Source: UBA2040 sp041751955
GTDB taxonomy: Bacteria > Bacteroidota > Bacteroidia > Flavobacteriales_D > Crocinitomicaceae
Assembly: GCA_041751955.1 (NCBI GenBank)
Contig: JBGSIB010000047.1
Coordinates: 1 to 64,000, forward strand
Length of the DNA: 64,000 bases
Direction of reading: 5' to 3'
This document shows, one piece after another, positions 9,159-17,207 of this stretch. A program made the translations under genes and the position numbers. Under the pieces are notes generated by a model. The model was not told the DNA's origin, did not search any database, and worked only from the letters and a program-made list of their open reading frames with translations. Every line of letters begins with the position of its first letter. The first letter of the stretch is position 1.

Positions 9159-10309
9159 TATTTTTTAGAAGATAAAAAGCTCCAATACGTGCTTCGATTC
9201 AATTGGAAAGTCTCGGCGTTAGGATAATTTTTGACAAAGCCCGCTGGGAAGCGTACACTTTTCTTTTTGGTCCAAGAAGTTTGGTAAGCGCGCATGCGTC
9301 CGTTTTCAATTTCAATGCAATCAACACTTTGTTTGGTATGCGTTCGCCAAGTAAAATAGCGCACTTTTTTGCCTAAATTTTGATTCCATTTTATTTTTTC
9401 GATGAAGAGCCAATTGCGCCAAAGTTGTGTGGCATCATTCCGCCATTCCATGGAATTGAAGTTATTGATGAGTGCGTTCCGAATGCCATTGTCCATGAAA
9501 TAAACGGACACTCCTTTCTTCATTTCGTATTTATGCCCACCGTAATAGGAATTGATACGATACAAAAGTTTCGCTTTTTCAAATAATTCGATGTAACGTT
9601 CAACGGTTTCATTGTCCAAATCACATCGTAAACCAATGTCGTTAAAAGAAATAATTTCGCCCATGTCGAAGGCTAGATTTTTCAGAACAGCAATCAATTG
9701 TTTTTTCTTGTTGATCCGATCATTCGAACCCAATTGCGCCACGAGGATATTGTCCACCAAATCATTCAAAATAGTCTCCGCATTTTCAGGATTATTGATG
9801 ACGGCCGGATATGAACCAAAAACCAATCTCTCCTCCAATTCTTTTTCCAGAGTTCCCATTCCCTTCACTTGCGCCAACTCATAAAATGAAAAAGGCGACA
9901 ATTCTACCACCAATTCGGCTTCTTGCAAAGCTTCTAACAGCAATTCATCAATATGCGCTTGGAAAGAGCAAATCAAAACAATTCTGGGCAATTCGTCATC
10001 AGAAAGCGCTAGTTCCAAAATGGCTTGCAAATGTTGCAAGTATTCTGCATTTTTTAAAATCAAATATTCCGAACCTTGCCCGTAAGTCATCAACTGGGTT
10101 TTTAGATTTTCGCCCGTATTTAAATCGCGATAATCCGTTTTTTCCAGCAATTGGTATCGTGTCGTAATCGTTTCCAATGCATCCAAAACAAAAGCTGTTT
10201 TACCAATTCCCTTTGGACCTTGAACGAGCAGAATTTTTCCCTCGCGTAAAGCATTGATAGTTTGCGTTTTCTGTTGGCGTTCGATTCTGATTTCCGTTTC
10301 TGTTTCCAT
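9158..10309 (-). CDS. AAA-type ATPase with DUF4143-like C-terminal region
   Basis: 383 residues. Walker A (GPKGIGKTAF) is at about residues 31-40 and a Walker-B-like hydrophobic strand follows (EYLILKNAEYL). The C-terminal half resembles the winged-helix and nuclease-like DUF4143 region found in many archaeal and bacterial ATPases of this type. The cellular role of the family is unknown; a DNA-linked role is suggested by one-base overlap (TAATG) with the downstream AddB-like gene. That pairing is inference from position only. Confidence 0.82.
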   Translation of the reverse strand: METETEIRIERQQKTQTINALREGKILLVQGPKGIGKTAFVLDALETITTRYQLLEKTDYRDLNTGENLKTQLMTYGQGSEYLILKNAEYLQHLQAILELALSDDELPRIVLICSFQAHIDELLLEALQEAELVVELSPFSFYELAQVKGMGTLEKELEERLVFGSYPAVINNPENAETILNDLVDNILVAQLGSNDRINKKKQLIAVLKNLAFDMGEIISFNDIGLRCDLDNETVERYIELFEKAKLLYRINSYYGGHKYEMKKGVSVYFMDNGIRNALINNFNSMEWRNDATQLWRNWLFIEKIKWNQNLGKKVRYFTWRTHTKQSVDCIEIENGRMRAYQTSWTKKKSVRFPAGFVKNYPNAETFQLNRSTYWSFLSSKK

Positions 10310-10716
10310 TCTTATCGAGAATTTGTATTTAAATATGCGGAAAAGTTAATAGATATTTGAAGTTTTGAAAGCGTGATGTGGAAGAAGTTATTCACAAGAT
10401 GTATGGAGTTTTAGTTTAAAATTGGCAAGATCAATTTATTATAAAAAAGAGCTTTTTTTCCTTCATTGCCCCCTGTCTGGCCGACAGGCAGGTCCGAAGA
10501 AGGAGACTTAAATCTTACTTAATTCATTAAGTTATTTACCAATAGAATTGAGCACTCGATTCGATTTCTGCGTCTAGCTTTCCTCGTTTGTAGGGCAAGG
10601 AAAGTGAAACATTCGAAGAACAAGCGTTAACGTAATGAAAATGGCGAGGATTTTAGAATTACATGAAACATACTTGAGCGAGGATCAATAATTATTTTCA
10701 CTAAATTTATGCATCC
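10310..10716. other. Intergenic region with small palindrome
   Basis: No gene is supported in these 407 bases between divergently transcribed genes. A short hairpin, CCTGTC at 10472-10477 with GACAGG at 10483-10488, sits in a GC-rich patch of the same flavour as the palindromes near 6185-6296. The remainder is AT-rich and presumably holds the two promoters, but no clear TAnnTTTG was found. Confidence 0.5.
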
Positions 10717-11166
10717 ATGAAAATTCTTTCGGCTCAATTATCCGATTTCATTCGCCTAACAGAAATCACCTTTCAATCCAAAAGTTATTGGGGATATTCT
10801 GCCGAACAAATGGAAAAATGGAAAGAAGACTTGACAATTTCTCAAGATTATATTCGGGAAAAGGAAGTTTTCGTTTTGAAAAAGGACAAAGAAATTATTG
10901 GGTATTACTCTTTTTATCACGTGAAACCGAGCACTATAAAACTAGACAACCTATTTCTAGCTCCTGAATTCATTGGAAAGGGACTTGGAAAGCTATTGAT
11001 GAAAGATTTCTTGGAACACTGTAAACTGTTGTCGGTAAACACAATTACATTAGACTCTGAACCTTTTGCCACAGACTTTTACCTGAAACAAGGATTTCAG
11101 ATAGTCAACCAACAAGAAAGTTCTGTACCTGGAAGGTTTTTGCCCGTGATGGAATTAATAATCTAA
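10717..11166 (+). CDS. GNAT family N-acetyltransferase
   Basis: 149 residues matching the GNAT fold. The acetyl-CoA pyrophosphate loop is FIGKGLGKLLM at about 90-100, preceded by the typical strand LDNLFLAPE and followed by FYLKQGFQ near residue 128. It transfers an acetyl group to an amine on an unknown substrate in the cytoplasm. Gene context does not narrow the substrate. The gene is convergent with hutI, whose stop lies 14 bases away. Confidence 0.88.
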   Translation: MKILSAQLSDFIRLTEITFQSKSYWGYSAEQMEKWKEDLTISQDYIREKEVFVLKKDKEIIGYYSFYHVKPSTIKLDNLFLAPEFIGKGLGKLLMKDFLEHCKLLSVNTITLDSEPFATDFYLKQGFQIVNQQESSVPGRFLPVMELII

Positions 11167-11179
11167 TTAATAAATTTTC

Positions 11180-12415
11180 TCAAACAATCAATCGCTCCAC
11201 ATGCGAATCTCCAAAAGCATAAGGAATGTATGCCAAAGACGGAATTTCCTTCGTTAAAATCAATGGTGTTTTTTTTCCCAAGGAAATCGTTCCATGCGTT
11301 TCGGAAAGTCCCATTGCGTAAGCGGCGTTAATGGTAAGCGCGTTGATTGCTTCTTCTGGCGTCATTTTCATTTTAACACAAGCCAAAGACCACACAAATT
11401 GTAGGTTTCCACTGGGTGTTGAACCTGGATTGAAGTCGCTTGCCAATGACACAGGCAAACCTTCGTCCATCATTTTTCGCGCATTTCCAAACGGAATACT
11501 CAAGAAATGTGAGCAACTCGGCAATAGTGTAGGCATAGTTTCCGAATTTTTCAATAATCGTATGTCGTCATCTGATATTTCCTCCAAATGATCAACAGAT
11601 AGCGCATTGAATTCAATGGCTTTTTGCACTCCTCCCATAACAGAAAACTGATTCACATGCACTTTAGGACGAAGTCCGTATTGCGCACCAGCTTCAAGAA
11701 CTTGATGCATTTCTTCAACTGAATAATAATTCCGCTCACAAAAAATATCAATGTAATCCGCTAAATCTTCTGCTGCGATTTGGGGTAGCATTTCCTTGAT
11801 AATCAAATCAATATAGCCTTGGTGATTTTCTTTAAATTCCGTTGGAAAAGCATGAGCACCGAGGAATGTTGCTTTTATGGTAATATTGGATGTTTCTTTC
11901 AACCTTTTAATGACACGAAGCATTTTTAATTCAGCCTCGACGGACAAACCGTAACCTGATTTGATTTCAACAGCTCCCGTTCCATATGACTTGATGCGTT
12001 CAAGACGAATTTTCGCTTGTTCGTATAAATCATCTTCACTCATTTCCGCTAATCTTCGGGCCGAGTTTAAAATCCCACCACCTTTACTGGCTATTTCTTC
12101 ATAAGAAAGTCCGTGGATACGATCAACAAATTCTTCTTCCCTACTTTTCGCAAAAACCAAATGTGTATGTGAATCGCAAAAAGCAGGAAGCACATATTTT
12201 CCTTCTGCATCGATGATTTCAACATCTCGCCAATCGCTAATTCCACCCCAATCTTCCATCGTTCCATAATCTACGATTACGCCGTCTTCTAGGGCCAAGT
12301 AGGCATTTTCAATGAGAGGTAATTCCTTCATTTCAGCACCTTTTCTCAGGTTTGGAAGGTTTTCACCAACTTGAACAAGTGCTTTGATATTTTTGATGAG
12401 TGTCTTTTGCATCAT
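11180..12415 (-). CDS. hutI: Imidazolonepropionase
   Basis: Imidazolonepropionase opens 4-imidazolone-5-propanoate to N-formimino-L-glutamate, the third step of histidine degradation. The sequence shows the amidohydrolase metal site CDSHTHLVFA (HxH), GAHAFP, HVNQF, the SVDHLEE His and the catalytic Asp in LASDFNPGS. I place the start at the ATG at 12415 (protein MMQKTLIK, 411 residues). This fits the family length. The open frame further upstream runs through the terminator palindrome and tRNA-Phe and is not coding. No other hut gene is in the window, so the pathway is scattered or incomplete here. Confidence 0.95.
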   Translation of the reverse strand: MMQKTLIKNIKALVQVGENLPNLRKGAEMKELPLIENAYLALEDGVIVDYGTMEDWGGISDWRDVEIIDAEGKYVLPAFCDSHTHLVFAKSREEEFVDRIHGLSYEEIASKGGGILNSARRLAEMSEDDLYEQAKIRLERIKSYGTGAVEIKSGYGLSVEAELKMLRVIKRLKETSNITIKATFLGAHAFPTEFKENHQGYIDLIIKEMLPQIAAEDLADYIDIFCERNYYSVEEMHQVLEAGAQYGLRPKVHVNQFSVMGGVQKAIEFNALSVDHLEEISDDDIRLLKNSETMPTLLPSCSHFLSIPFGNARKMMDEGLPVSLASDFNPGSTPSGNLQFVWSLACVKMKMTPEEAINALTINAAYAMGLSETHGTISLGKKTPLILTKEIPSLAYIPYAFGDSHVERLIV

Positions 12416-12450
12416 GACAATTTTAAGCAAAAAAAGGGGAAAAGAATGGG

Positions 12451-12490
12451 AAAAAGAAAAGGACGAAAAATTTTTCGCCCTTTTCTTTTT
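12451..12490 (-). terminator. Long palindromic terminator after tRNA-Phe
   Basis: A 40-base palindrome with 20-bp arms and one mismatched pair (centre between 12470 and 12471; left arm AAAAAGAAAAGGACGAAAAA). It lies immediately 3' of tRNA-Phe on the minus strand and before hutI. The T-rich right arm makes it a plausible terminator for the tRNA. It would probably also work in the other direction. Confidence 0.65.
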
Positions 12491-12491
12491 G

Positions 12492-12564
12492 TGGTACCTC
12501 GCGGAATCGAACCGCGGACACATGGATTTTCAGTCCATTGCTCTACCGACTGAGCTAAGGTACC
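12492..12564 (-). tRNA. tRNA-Phe (GAA)
   Basis: Read on the minus strand, the 73-base gene starts GGTACCT and ends AGGTACCA. Acceptor pairing is perfect, the D-stem is GCTC/GAGC, the anticodon stem is ATGGA/TCCAT with loop CTGAAAA (anticodon GAA), and the T-arm contains GGTTCGATTCC. CCA is not encoded. The palindromic terminator lies directly downstream. Confidence 0.96.
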
Positions 12565-12639
12565 AGCCTTAGCGGGGGCAAAGTTATAAAGTTAATTTAA
12601 ACTTCAAACTTTATTCAATACTTTTTTCATCTGACCGTT

Positions 12640-12647
12640 TATCTTTG
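12640..12647 (+). promoter_or_regulatory. -7 promoter element abutting coaX
   Basis: TATCTTTG is a perfect TAnnTTTG match and ends four bases before the GTG start of coaX, so transcription should begin at or next to the start codon. No good -33 element is visible. Confidence 0.55.
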
Positions 12648-12651
12648 TACT

Positions 12652-13386
12652 GTGGAGTCGCAAAATAAATCAGTAATAATAGTAGATGCCGGGAATACGC
12701 GGATTAAAGTTGCTCATTTTTATAATGGACAAATAACTGATATTGTGAGGTTTAAAAAAATTCAATCGAGTGATTTTAAAAATTACGTCGACAAAGTAGA
12801 CCAACCAGACATTTTTGTGTCCTCTGTTTTAAAAGAAAAAGATTTACTTTCTTTTTTGGGAGATTTCAAAAAAGTGCTTCGATTTTCACATGAATCCAAA
12901 TTACCCATTCACATAAATTATCAAACACCCGAGACACTTGGACTTGACCGTTTGGCCAATGCGGTTGCAATTCAAACGCTATTGCCGAAGGGAAATAAAG
13001 TTGCCATTGACATGGGAACCTGCATCAAGTTTGATTTTGTTGATGAGCACGGTAATTATAATGGTGGATCCATTTCACCGGGTCTGAAGATGCGTTACGA
13101 AGCTTTACACCATTTTACAGGCAAACTCCCTTTATTGGAATATAATGCACAAAAAGAGTTTGTTGGTAAAAACTCATCAGAATCCATTCAATCCGGTGTC
13201 ATTTTTGGTATTCAGGGCGAATTGAACTATTTCATTTCTAGCTATCTACAAGGAAATCAAGGCTTAACGTTTTTTGTGACCGGCGGAGATGCTAAACTCT
13301 TTGATTTCCCTCTAAAAAATAACATCTTTGCAGACGAAAATTTAACCCTCAAGGGGCTTTACGAAATATATTTGTTGAATGCTTAA
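12652..13386 (+). CDS. coaX: Type III pantothenate kinase
   Basis: 244 residues. CoaX phosphorylates pantothenate, the first step of coenzyme A synthesis. The sequence carries the ASKHA-fold phosphate loop DAGNTRIKVAHF at about 12-23, GLDRLANAVA at about 103-112, and IDMGTCIKFDFV followed by GGSISPGLKMR in the second half, all family signatures. The start is GTG at 12652; no ATG is available upstream, and the protein begins the usual distance before DAGNTR. The promoter motif at 12640 implies a leaderless or nearly leaderless mRNA. The 3' end overlaps the following outer membrane gene by 8 bases, so an operon with the envelope genes is likely. Confidence 0.94.
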   Translation: MESQNKSVIIVDAGNTRIKVAHFYNGQITDIVRFKKIQSSDFKNYVDKVDQPDIFVSSVLKEKDLLSFLGDFKKVLRFSHESKLPIHINYQTPETLGLDRLANAVAIQTLLPKGNKVAIDMGTCIKFDFVDEHGNYNGGSISPGLKMRYEALHHFTGKLPLLEYNAQKEFVGKNSSESIQSGVIFGIQGELNYFISSYLQGNQGLTFFVTGGDAKLFDFPLKNNIFADENLTLKGLYEIYLLNA

Positions 13387-14728
13387 ACGTTTCTTGTTCT
13401 TATTGACATTCACGTCAACCGCTGTTGGTTTCTCCCAGCTCACCTCACTGAATCCTTTTTCTTCCTATGGAATTGGCAACCAGATATTGGCTACGGATGG
13501 CATTCAGTTTGCTTTGGGGGGAAGTACCATTGCTTTTGCTGATTCAACGATGATATCCTATTACAATTCAGCAAATATTGCATCTTTGACAAAAGGTTAT
13601 CCCCTATTTTCTTTTGGAATAAATGGTTCCCTATCTGAATTTACTGAAGGAACCAATCAATATACCCGTCCTTACGCTTCGTTGAACCAGCTTATATTTG
13701 CGGTTCCTTTCAGAAAGAGATATGGTCTGGCATTTGGCTTGGTGCCTTATGCTCGAAGAGGTTATGAGTTTATTGGACAACAAGCTGTAGGCAGCGCTTC
13801 TGATACAGTTACTTTTGATTATACAGGGACAGGTTCGATTGGAAAAGGATTTGTCGGACTTTCATTTAAAATATTGGATAAACCAAAATACAATTTTTCC
13901 GTTGGTTCCAATATTGGTTATCTCTTCGGCACCGTTTCCAATTCACGAAAGGGCACATTGAACGGTGAAGCGAAAACTGGTCTTGCACTTCAATCTGATC
14001 GTCTACAATCATTTCATTATGATATTTCATTTTCTGGTCGATATAAGATAGATGACAAAAATAGTCTTCAAATAAACGGGTACATTGAGCCTTCGCAAAA
14101 ATTGACTGGTCGTTATGCAGATGAATTGTACTATATATATCCTGGCGTGAGCGATCAAATTGTGGCTTTAGTTAGTTCCATCAACACAAAAGCTACTTTT
14201 ATTTCGGCTACAACAATGCGTTTTGGAGCAAATTACACGACGAGCTTTCACAGAAATACCAAAAAGAACAAAGAATTTGATTCACAAATGATGTTTTTAG
14301 GAGAATTTGTTTCGACGGATTACAGCTCGTTTCGAAAAGATTTCAATTCAGAATCAGTAGCCTCATACACGAGCGACTACCAACGTTTGTCTTTCGGGGT
14401 ACAATACACACCAAATACGGGTTATTACAGTTCATTGAATCCGACAGGTTTTTTTAATAAATTAAAGTATCGTGCTGGTACTTACTCTAGTAGCTTGCCT
14501 TTTGAACATCAAGGCGAAGTTTTTACAGAGTTTGGCACAACATTTGGATTTGGAATACCGTTGGTAACTTCCAATTCATATTCCTCTATTAATTTTGGAA
14601 TTGATTTAGGAAAGAGAAGCAACTCGATTGCGGGGTCATTAAATGAAAAATACCTAGGCTTCAATGTCGGAATAATAATTTCGCCTTCCAAAGCGGATTA
14701 TTGGTTTAGAAAAGTAAAATTGGATTAA
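13379..14728 (+). CDS. Outer membrane beta-barrel protein
   Basis: 449 residues with a signal peptide (about 1-19, ending GFSQ). The rest is rich in alternating hydrophobic strands, Gly and Tyr/Phe, typical of a porin-like outer membrane barrel. Examples are LNPFSSYGIGNQ near the start, repeated FSFGINGSLSEF-type strands, and a C-terminal strand ending in KVKLD. It recalls FadL-like and PorP-like barrels of Bacteroidetes, but I cannot assign a substrate. It overlaps coaX by 8 bases and is followed 15 bases later by a TPR-type protein and then lptC, which fits an envelope-assembly operon. Confidence 0.8.
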   Translation: MLKRFLFLLTFTSTAVGFSQLTSLNPFSSYGIGNQILATDGIQFALGGSTIAFADSTMISYYNSANIASLTKGYPLFSFGINGSLSEFTEGTNQYTRPYASLNQLIFAVPFRKRYGLAFGLVPYARRGYEFIGQQAVGSASDTVTFDYTGTGSIGKGFVGLSFKILDKPKYNFSVGSNIGYLFGTVSNSRKGTLNGEAKTGLALQSDRLQSFHYDISFSGRYKIDDKNSLQINGYIEPSQKLTGRYADELYYIYPGVSDQIVALVSSINTKATFISATTMRFGANYTTSFHRNTKKNKEFDSQMMFLGEFVSTDYSSFRKDFNSESVASYTSDYQRLSFGVQYTPNTGYYSSLNPTGFFNKLKYRAGTYSSSLPFEHQGEVFTEFGTTFGFGIPLVTSNSYSSINFGIDLGKRSNSIAGSLNEKYLGFNVGIIISPSKADYWFRKVKLD

Positions 14729-14743
14729 GATTAAAAAATAGAA

Positions 14744-15991
14744 ATGATGAACTTGAAGAGAATTTTTTTAGCGGCAATACTATTAATCAGCTTCGGTGGA
14801 TTTGCTCAAGAAGAGACTGCAGATGAACGTGAATGTCTTAGAATGCGCTTTCTTGCTGGCGAAGAATTGGACATGAATAACTTCAAAGGTGCCACAACTT
14901 ATTATCTCAAAGGAGAAATTATTTGTGGTGGTTATGATAAAGCCAATTATGATCGTTTATCAGGAACAATTCGTAATGTATTATACGAAGAAAAAGATGA
15001 GAATGTAAAAAAAGCATACACTGACACTCTTTTGGAGGTTTTTGACCGAATGGAAAAGTTAGGTTTTGCTGGACCAGCAACTTATATTTTACGCGGTCAA
15101 CTTGAAATGTCTCGAACGAAACCAAGTATGGAGAAAACAGATAATTTCTTTGTAAAAGGAATGGAATTTGAAGGGCCAAAGTTAGATGAGTACTTCTTGA
15201 GTTTGTATTACTATAATTTGATTAACCTGTACGTGAAAGCGGATGCGAAAGCAAAACCAGAGTTGAAAAAACGCGTGATTGGAGAGTACTTCGTCTTGTC
15301 AAAAATGGTAACTGATCGCGGATATTCTGTGAAAACGCAAGAAACATTGAATACCTACTTGGACGGTGTTGTAAGAACATGTGATGATATCTTGCCTGAA
15401 TTAGCTGGGTACATGAAAAGTTTACCACAAGAAAAGGAAGCGAAATTGACAGCTGTTAAAAACTTCATGAACATATTGGATAAGAAGTCTTGTCAAGGAA
15501 GTAAAGAGTTTGAAATGTTGTTGGATACATTGATTGCTATTGACCCAGGTTACGAAGCAATGCTTCAGAAAGCGCGCTTATTGGTAGCGAAGAAAAAATA
15601 CACTGAGGCTATGGCCGTTTACCGCGAGGCAAAAGCCTTAGCTCCAAATGCAGATGCTGCTGAGGAATGCGACTGGGAAATATTGAAAATGCAATACAAC
15701 CAAAACAGTTATAAAGCAGCGTACAATACGGCAATGACTATTTCAGGCAAACACAAAAATGAAGCTTTATTAATGGCAGCAAGCTGTGTGGCTTCTTTGG
15801 CGAACAGTTGCGGAAACAGCACAATTGAAAGAAAGTTCAATTATTACTATGCAGCAGACTTGGCAGCAAGAGCTGGAGTGAGTAAATACTCTAACTATTT
15901 CCCTACAGATAGTGAATTATTTGAAGGAGGATTTTCAAAAGGGCAAAGTGTAAACTTACCTTGCTGGGGAGTGAACGTGACAATACGTTAA
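14744..15991 (+). CDS. Periplasmic TPR-like repeat protein
   Basis: 415 residues: a signal peptide (about 1-21, ending GFAQ) followed by helical hairpin repeats of the tetratricopeptide type, clearest at about 260-340 (DPGYEAMLQKARLLVAKKKY, then YREAKALAPNAD). Cysteines recur (for example C30, C60 and near the C-terminus), suggesting a periplasmic location with disulfides. It probably scaffolds an envelope complex. Its stop overlaps the lptC start by one base (TAATG), so the two are translationally coupled and may act together, which is inference. Confidence 0.78.
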   Translation: MMNLKRIFLAAILLISFGGFAQEETADERECLRMRFLAGEELDMNNFKGATTYYLKGEIICGGYDKANYDRLSGTIRNVLYEEKDENVKKAYTDTLLEVFDRMEKLGFAGPATYILRGQLEMSRTKPSMEKTDNFFVKGMEFEGPKLDEYFLSLYYYNLINLYVKADAKAKPELKKRVIGEYFVLSKMVTDRGYSVKTQETLNTYLDGVVRTCDDILPELAGYMKSLPQEKEAKLTAVKNFMNILDKKSCQGSKEFEMLLDTLIAIDPGYEAMLQKARLLVAKKKYTEAMAVYREAKALAPNADAAEECDWEILKMQYNQNSYKAAYNTAMTISGKHKNEALLMAASCVASLANSCGNSTIERKFNYYYAADLAARAGVSKYSNYFPTDSELFEGGFSKGQSVNLPCWGVNVTIR

Positions 15992-16554
15992 TGCTTAAAA
16001 GCAAACTACATAAATTATTTATCGGAATTCCTGCTAGCCTCGTGTTGGCAGGATTCCTTTTTTCATGCGTAAACGATTTAAGTCAAATCAAGCGCGTGAC
16101 AAATGACCCAAAGGCTCCAGATGAAGTAACAACTAACCTAGAGGTCTTTTATACGGATAGCGGTGCACCTAAAGTTCGCATATTTGCTAAACTATCCGAA
16201 ACGTACTGTGTTCCTGAAGTGGTAACGAAATTAAAAGACGGCATCAAAGTCGATTTCTATGATCCGGATGGTGAAATTGTGTCCACATTAACTGCGCTTT
16301 ACGGAGAAATTCGAACTGCCGAAGGGCGTATGTTTGTTCGGGATTCCGTGCAACTTTATAATCACGCTAAAAAACAGCGGATGGAAACTGAGGAATTAAT
16401 CTGGAATCAAAAGGATAGTGTCATTTATACGGATAAGAATGTTATTGTTCGAAGTCCAAAAGGAGTTGTTTTTGGCAAAGGTATTCGCACTACCCAAGAT
16501 TTTAGTCATTATACTTTTTACAAGCCTACAGGGAAAATCAATACGGATAAATAG
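15991..16554 (+). CDS. lptC: LPS export ABC transporter periplasmic protein LptC
   Basis: 187 residues. An N-terminal signal helix ends in a lipobox (GFLFSC, Cys about 28), so this is a lipoprotein rather than the membrane-anchored form of E. coli. It is followed by the LptC beta-jellyroll strands (PDEVTTNLEVFYTDSGAP, then FYDPDGEIVSTLTALYGEIR). LptC passes lipopolysaccharide from the LptBFG transporter to LptA. The ATG at 15991 overlaps the previous stop. An in-frame TTG upstream would lie inside the preceding gene and is not needed. Confidence 0.88.
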   Translation: MLKSKLHKLFIGIPASLVLAGFLFSCVNDLSQIKRVTNDPKAPDEVTTNLEVFYTDSGAPKVRIFAKLSETYCVPEVVTKLKDGIKVDFYDPDGEIVSTLTALYGEIRTAEGRMFVRDSVQLYNHAKKQRMETEELIWNQKDSVIYTDKNVIVRSPKGVVFGKGIRTTQDFSHYTFYKPTGKINTDK

Positions 16555-16566
16555 TAATTTCCTTTG

Positions 16567-16574
16567 TACCTTTG
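16567..16574 (+). promoter_or_regulatory. Candidate -7 promoter element
   Basis: TACCTTTG fits TAnnTTTG, 16 bases before the ATG at 16590, within the short gap after lptC. It may drive the small membrane protein and the YopX-like gene. Confidence 0.45.
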
Positions 16575-16589
16575 CTGAAAGAAAAAAAG

Positions 16590-16814
16590 ATGGCGGTTTA
16601 CAATAAAATCATGAAATATTTCTGGCTAGCATTGGCCATACTCACATTTGTAGTTATTACCTACAAATGTTTCACAGATAATTACAAAACTTGGATTTTT
16701 TACTATGTTTTCACAGGTATTGCTCTTCTGATGTACTTCATGAAAGTATGGATGGTGAAGCGAATGGAGAAACACTTGCAGTACATCGAGGACAAAAAAA
16801 ATGGAAAACTCTGA
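16590..16814 (+). CDS. Small two-helix membrane protein
   Basis: 74 residues with two predicted membrane helices at about 10-26 and 34-52, followed by a charged tail (KRMEKHLQYIEDKKNGKL). The start is the ATG at 16590; an in-frame TTG 18 bases upstream overlaps the promoter motif and is rejected. The function is unknown. It lies between lptC and a YopX-like gene, overlapping the latter by 14 bases, so the pair is probably co-translated. Confidence 0.7.
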   Translation: MAVYNKIMKYFWLALAILTFVVITYKCFTDNYKTWIFYYVFTGIALLMYFMKVWMVKRMEKHLQYIEDKKNGKL

Positions 16815-17175
16815 GTGTCGTTTTCGCCTGCGGTGGAATGAGAAAGTGGTTGGTTATTCCCGCGAAATTCATTCTTCTACTTTCTACTCCAAAGACGAAT
16901 ATGGCTGGAACGGTCATGCTATAGAATTCAACCTTAAAGACAGATTTATAGGGATTTCGGATATCAATCGTCGAAATATATACGCGGAAGATATTATCGA
17001 ATTCATTCAACCCGAAGAACACAAATACGGCTATTTGTTGTATGATGACGTCTTATCCAGCTTCCAACTGATAACAATAGATGGTGAAGATATGATTGCC
17101 AATAAAGCACAAAATTACTTACGTGAACACCCATTTGTGTGGAAAAGTTACCGATTTATCCAAAATCACATGTAA
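16801..17175 (+). CDS. YopX-like small soluble protein
   Basis: 124 residues, soluble. The pattern WNEKVVGY, then FIGISDINRRNIYAEDIIEF and GYLLYDDVLSSFQLI, resembles YopX-family proteins (usually phage-borne, beta-rich, function unknown), in which IYxxDII is the most conserved element. The match is from memory and moderate. No other phage genes are nearby, so it appears to be a chromosomal domesticated member. It overlaps the small membrane protein gene by 14 bases and precedes the DUF5686 gene by 32 bases. Confidence 0.6.
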   Translation: MENSECRFRLRWNEKVVGYSREIHSSTFYSKDEYGWNGHAIEFNLKDRFIGISDINRRNIYAEDIIEFIQPEEHKYGYLLYDDVLSSFQLITIDGEDMIANKAQNYLREHPFVWKSYRFIQNHM

Positions 17176-17207
17176 CTTTTCTTTAGTTTCATTGGTCTAA
17201 AGATAGA

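Noticed and set aside
11180..12523. Longer hutI frame starting at 12523
   Set aside because: The extra N-terminus would run through the terminator palindrome and tRNA-Phe; the ATG at 12415 fits the family.
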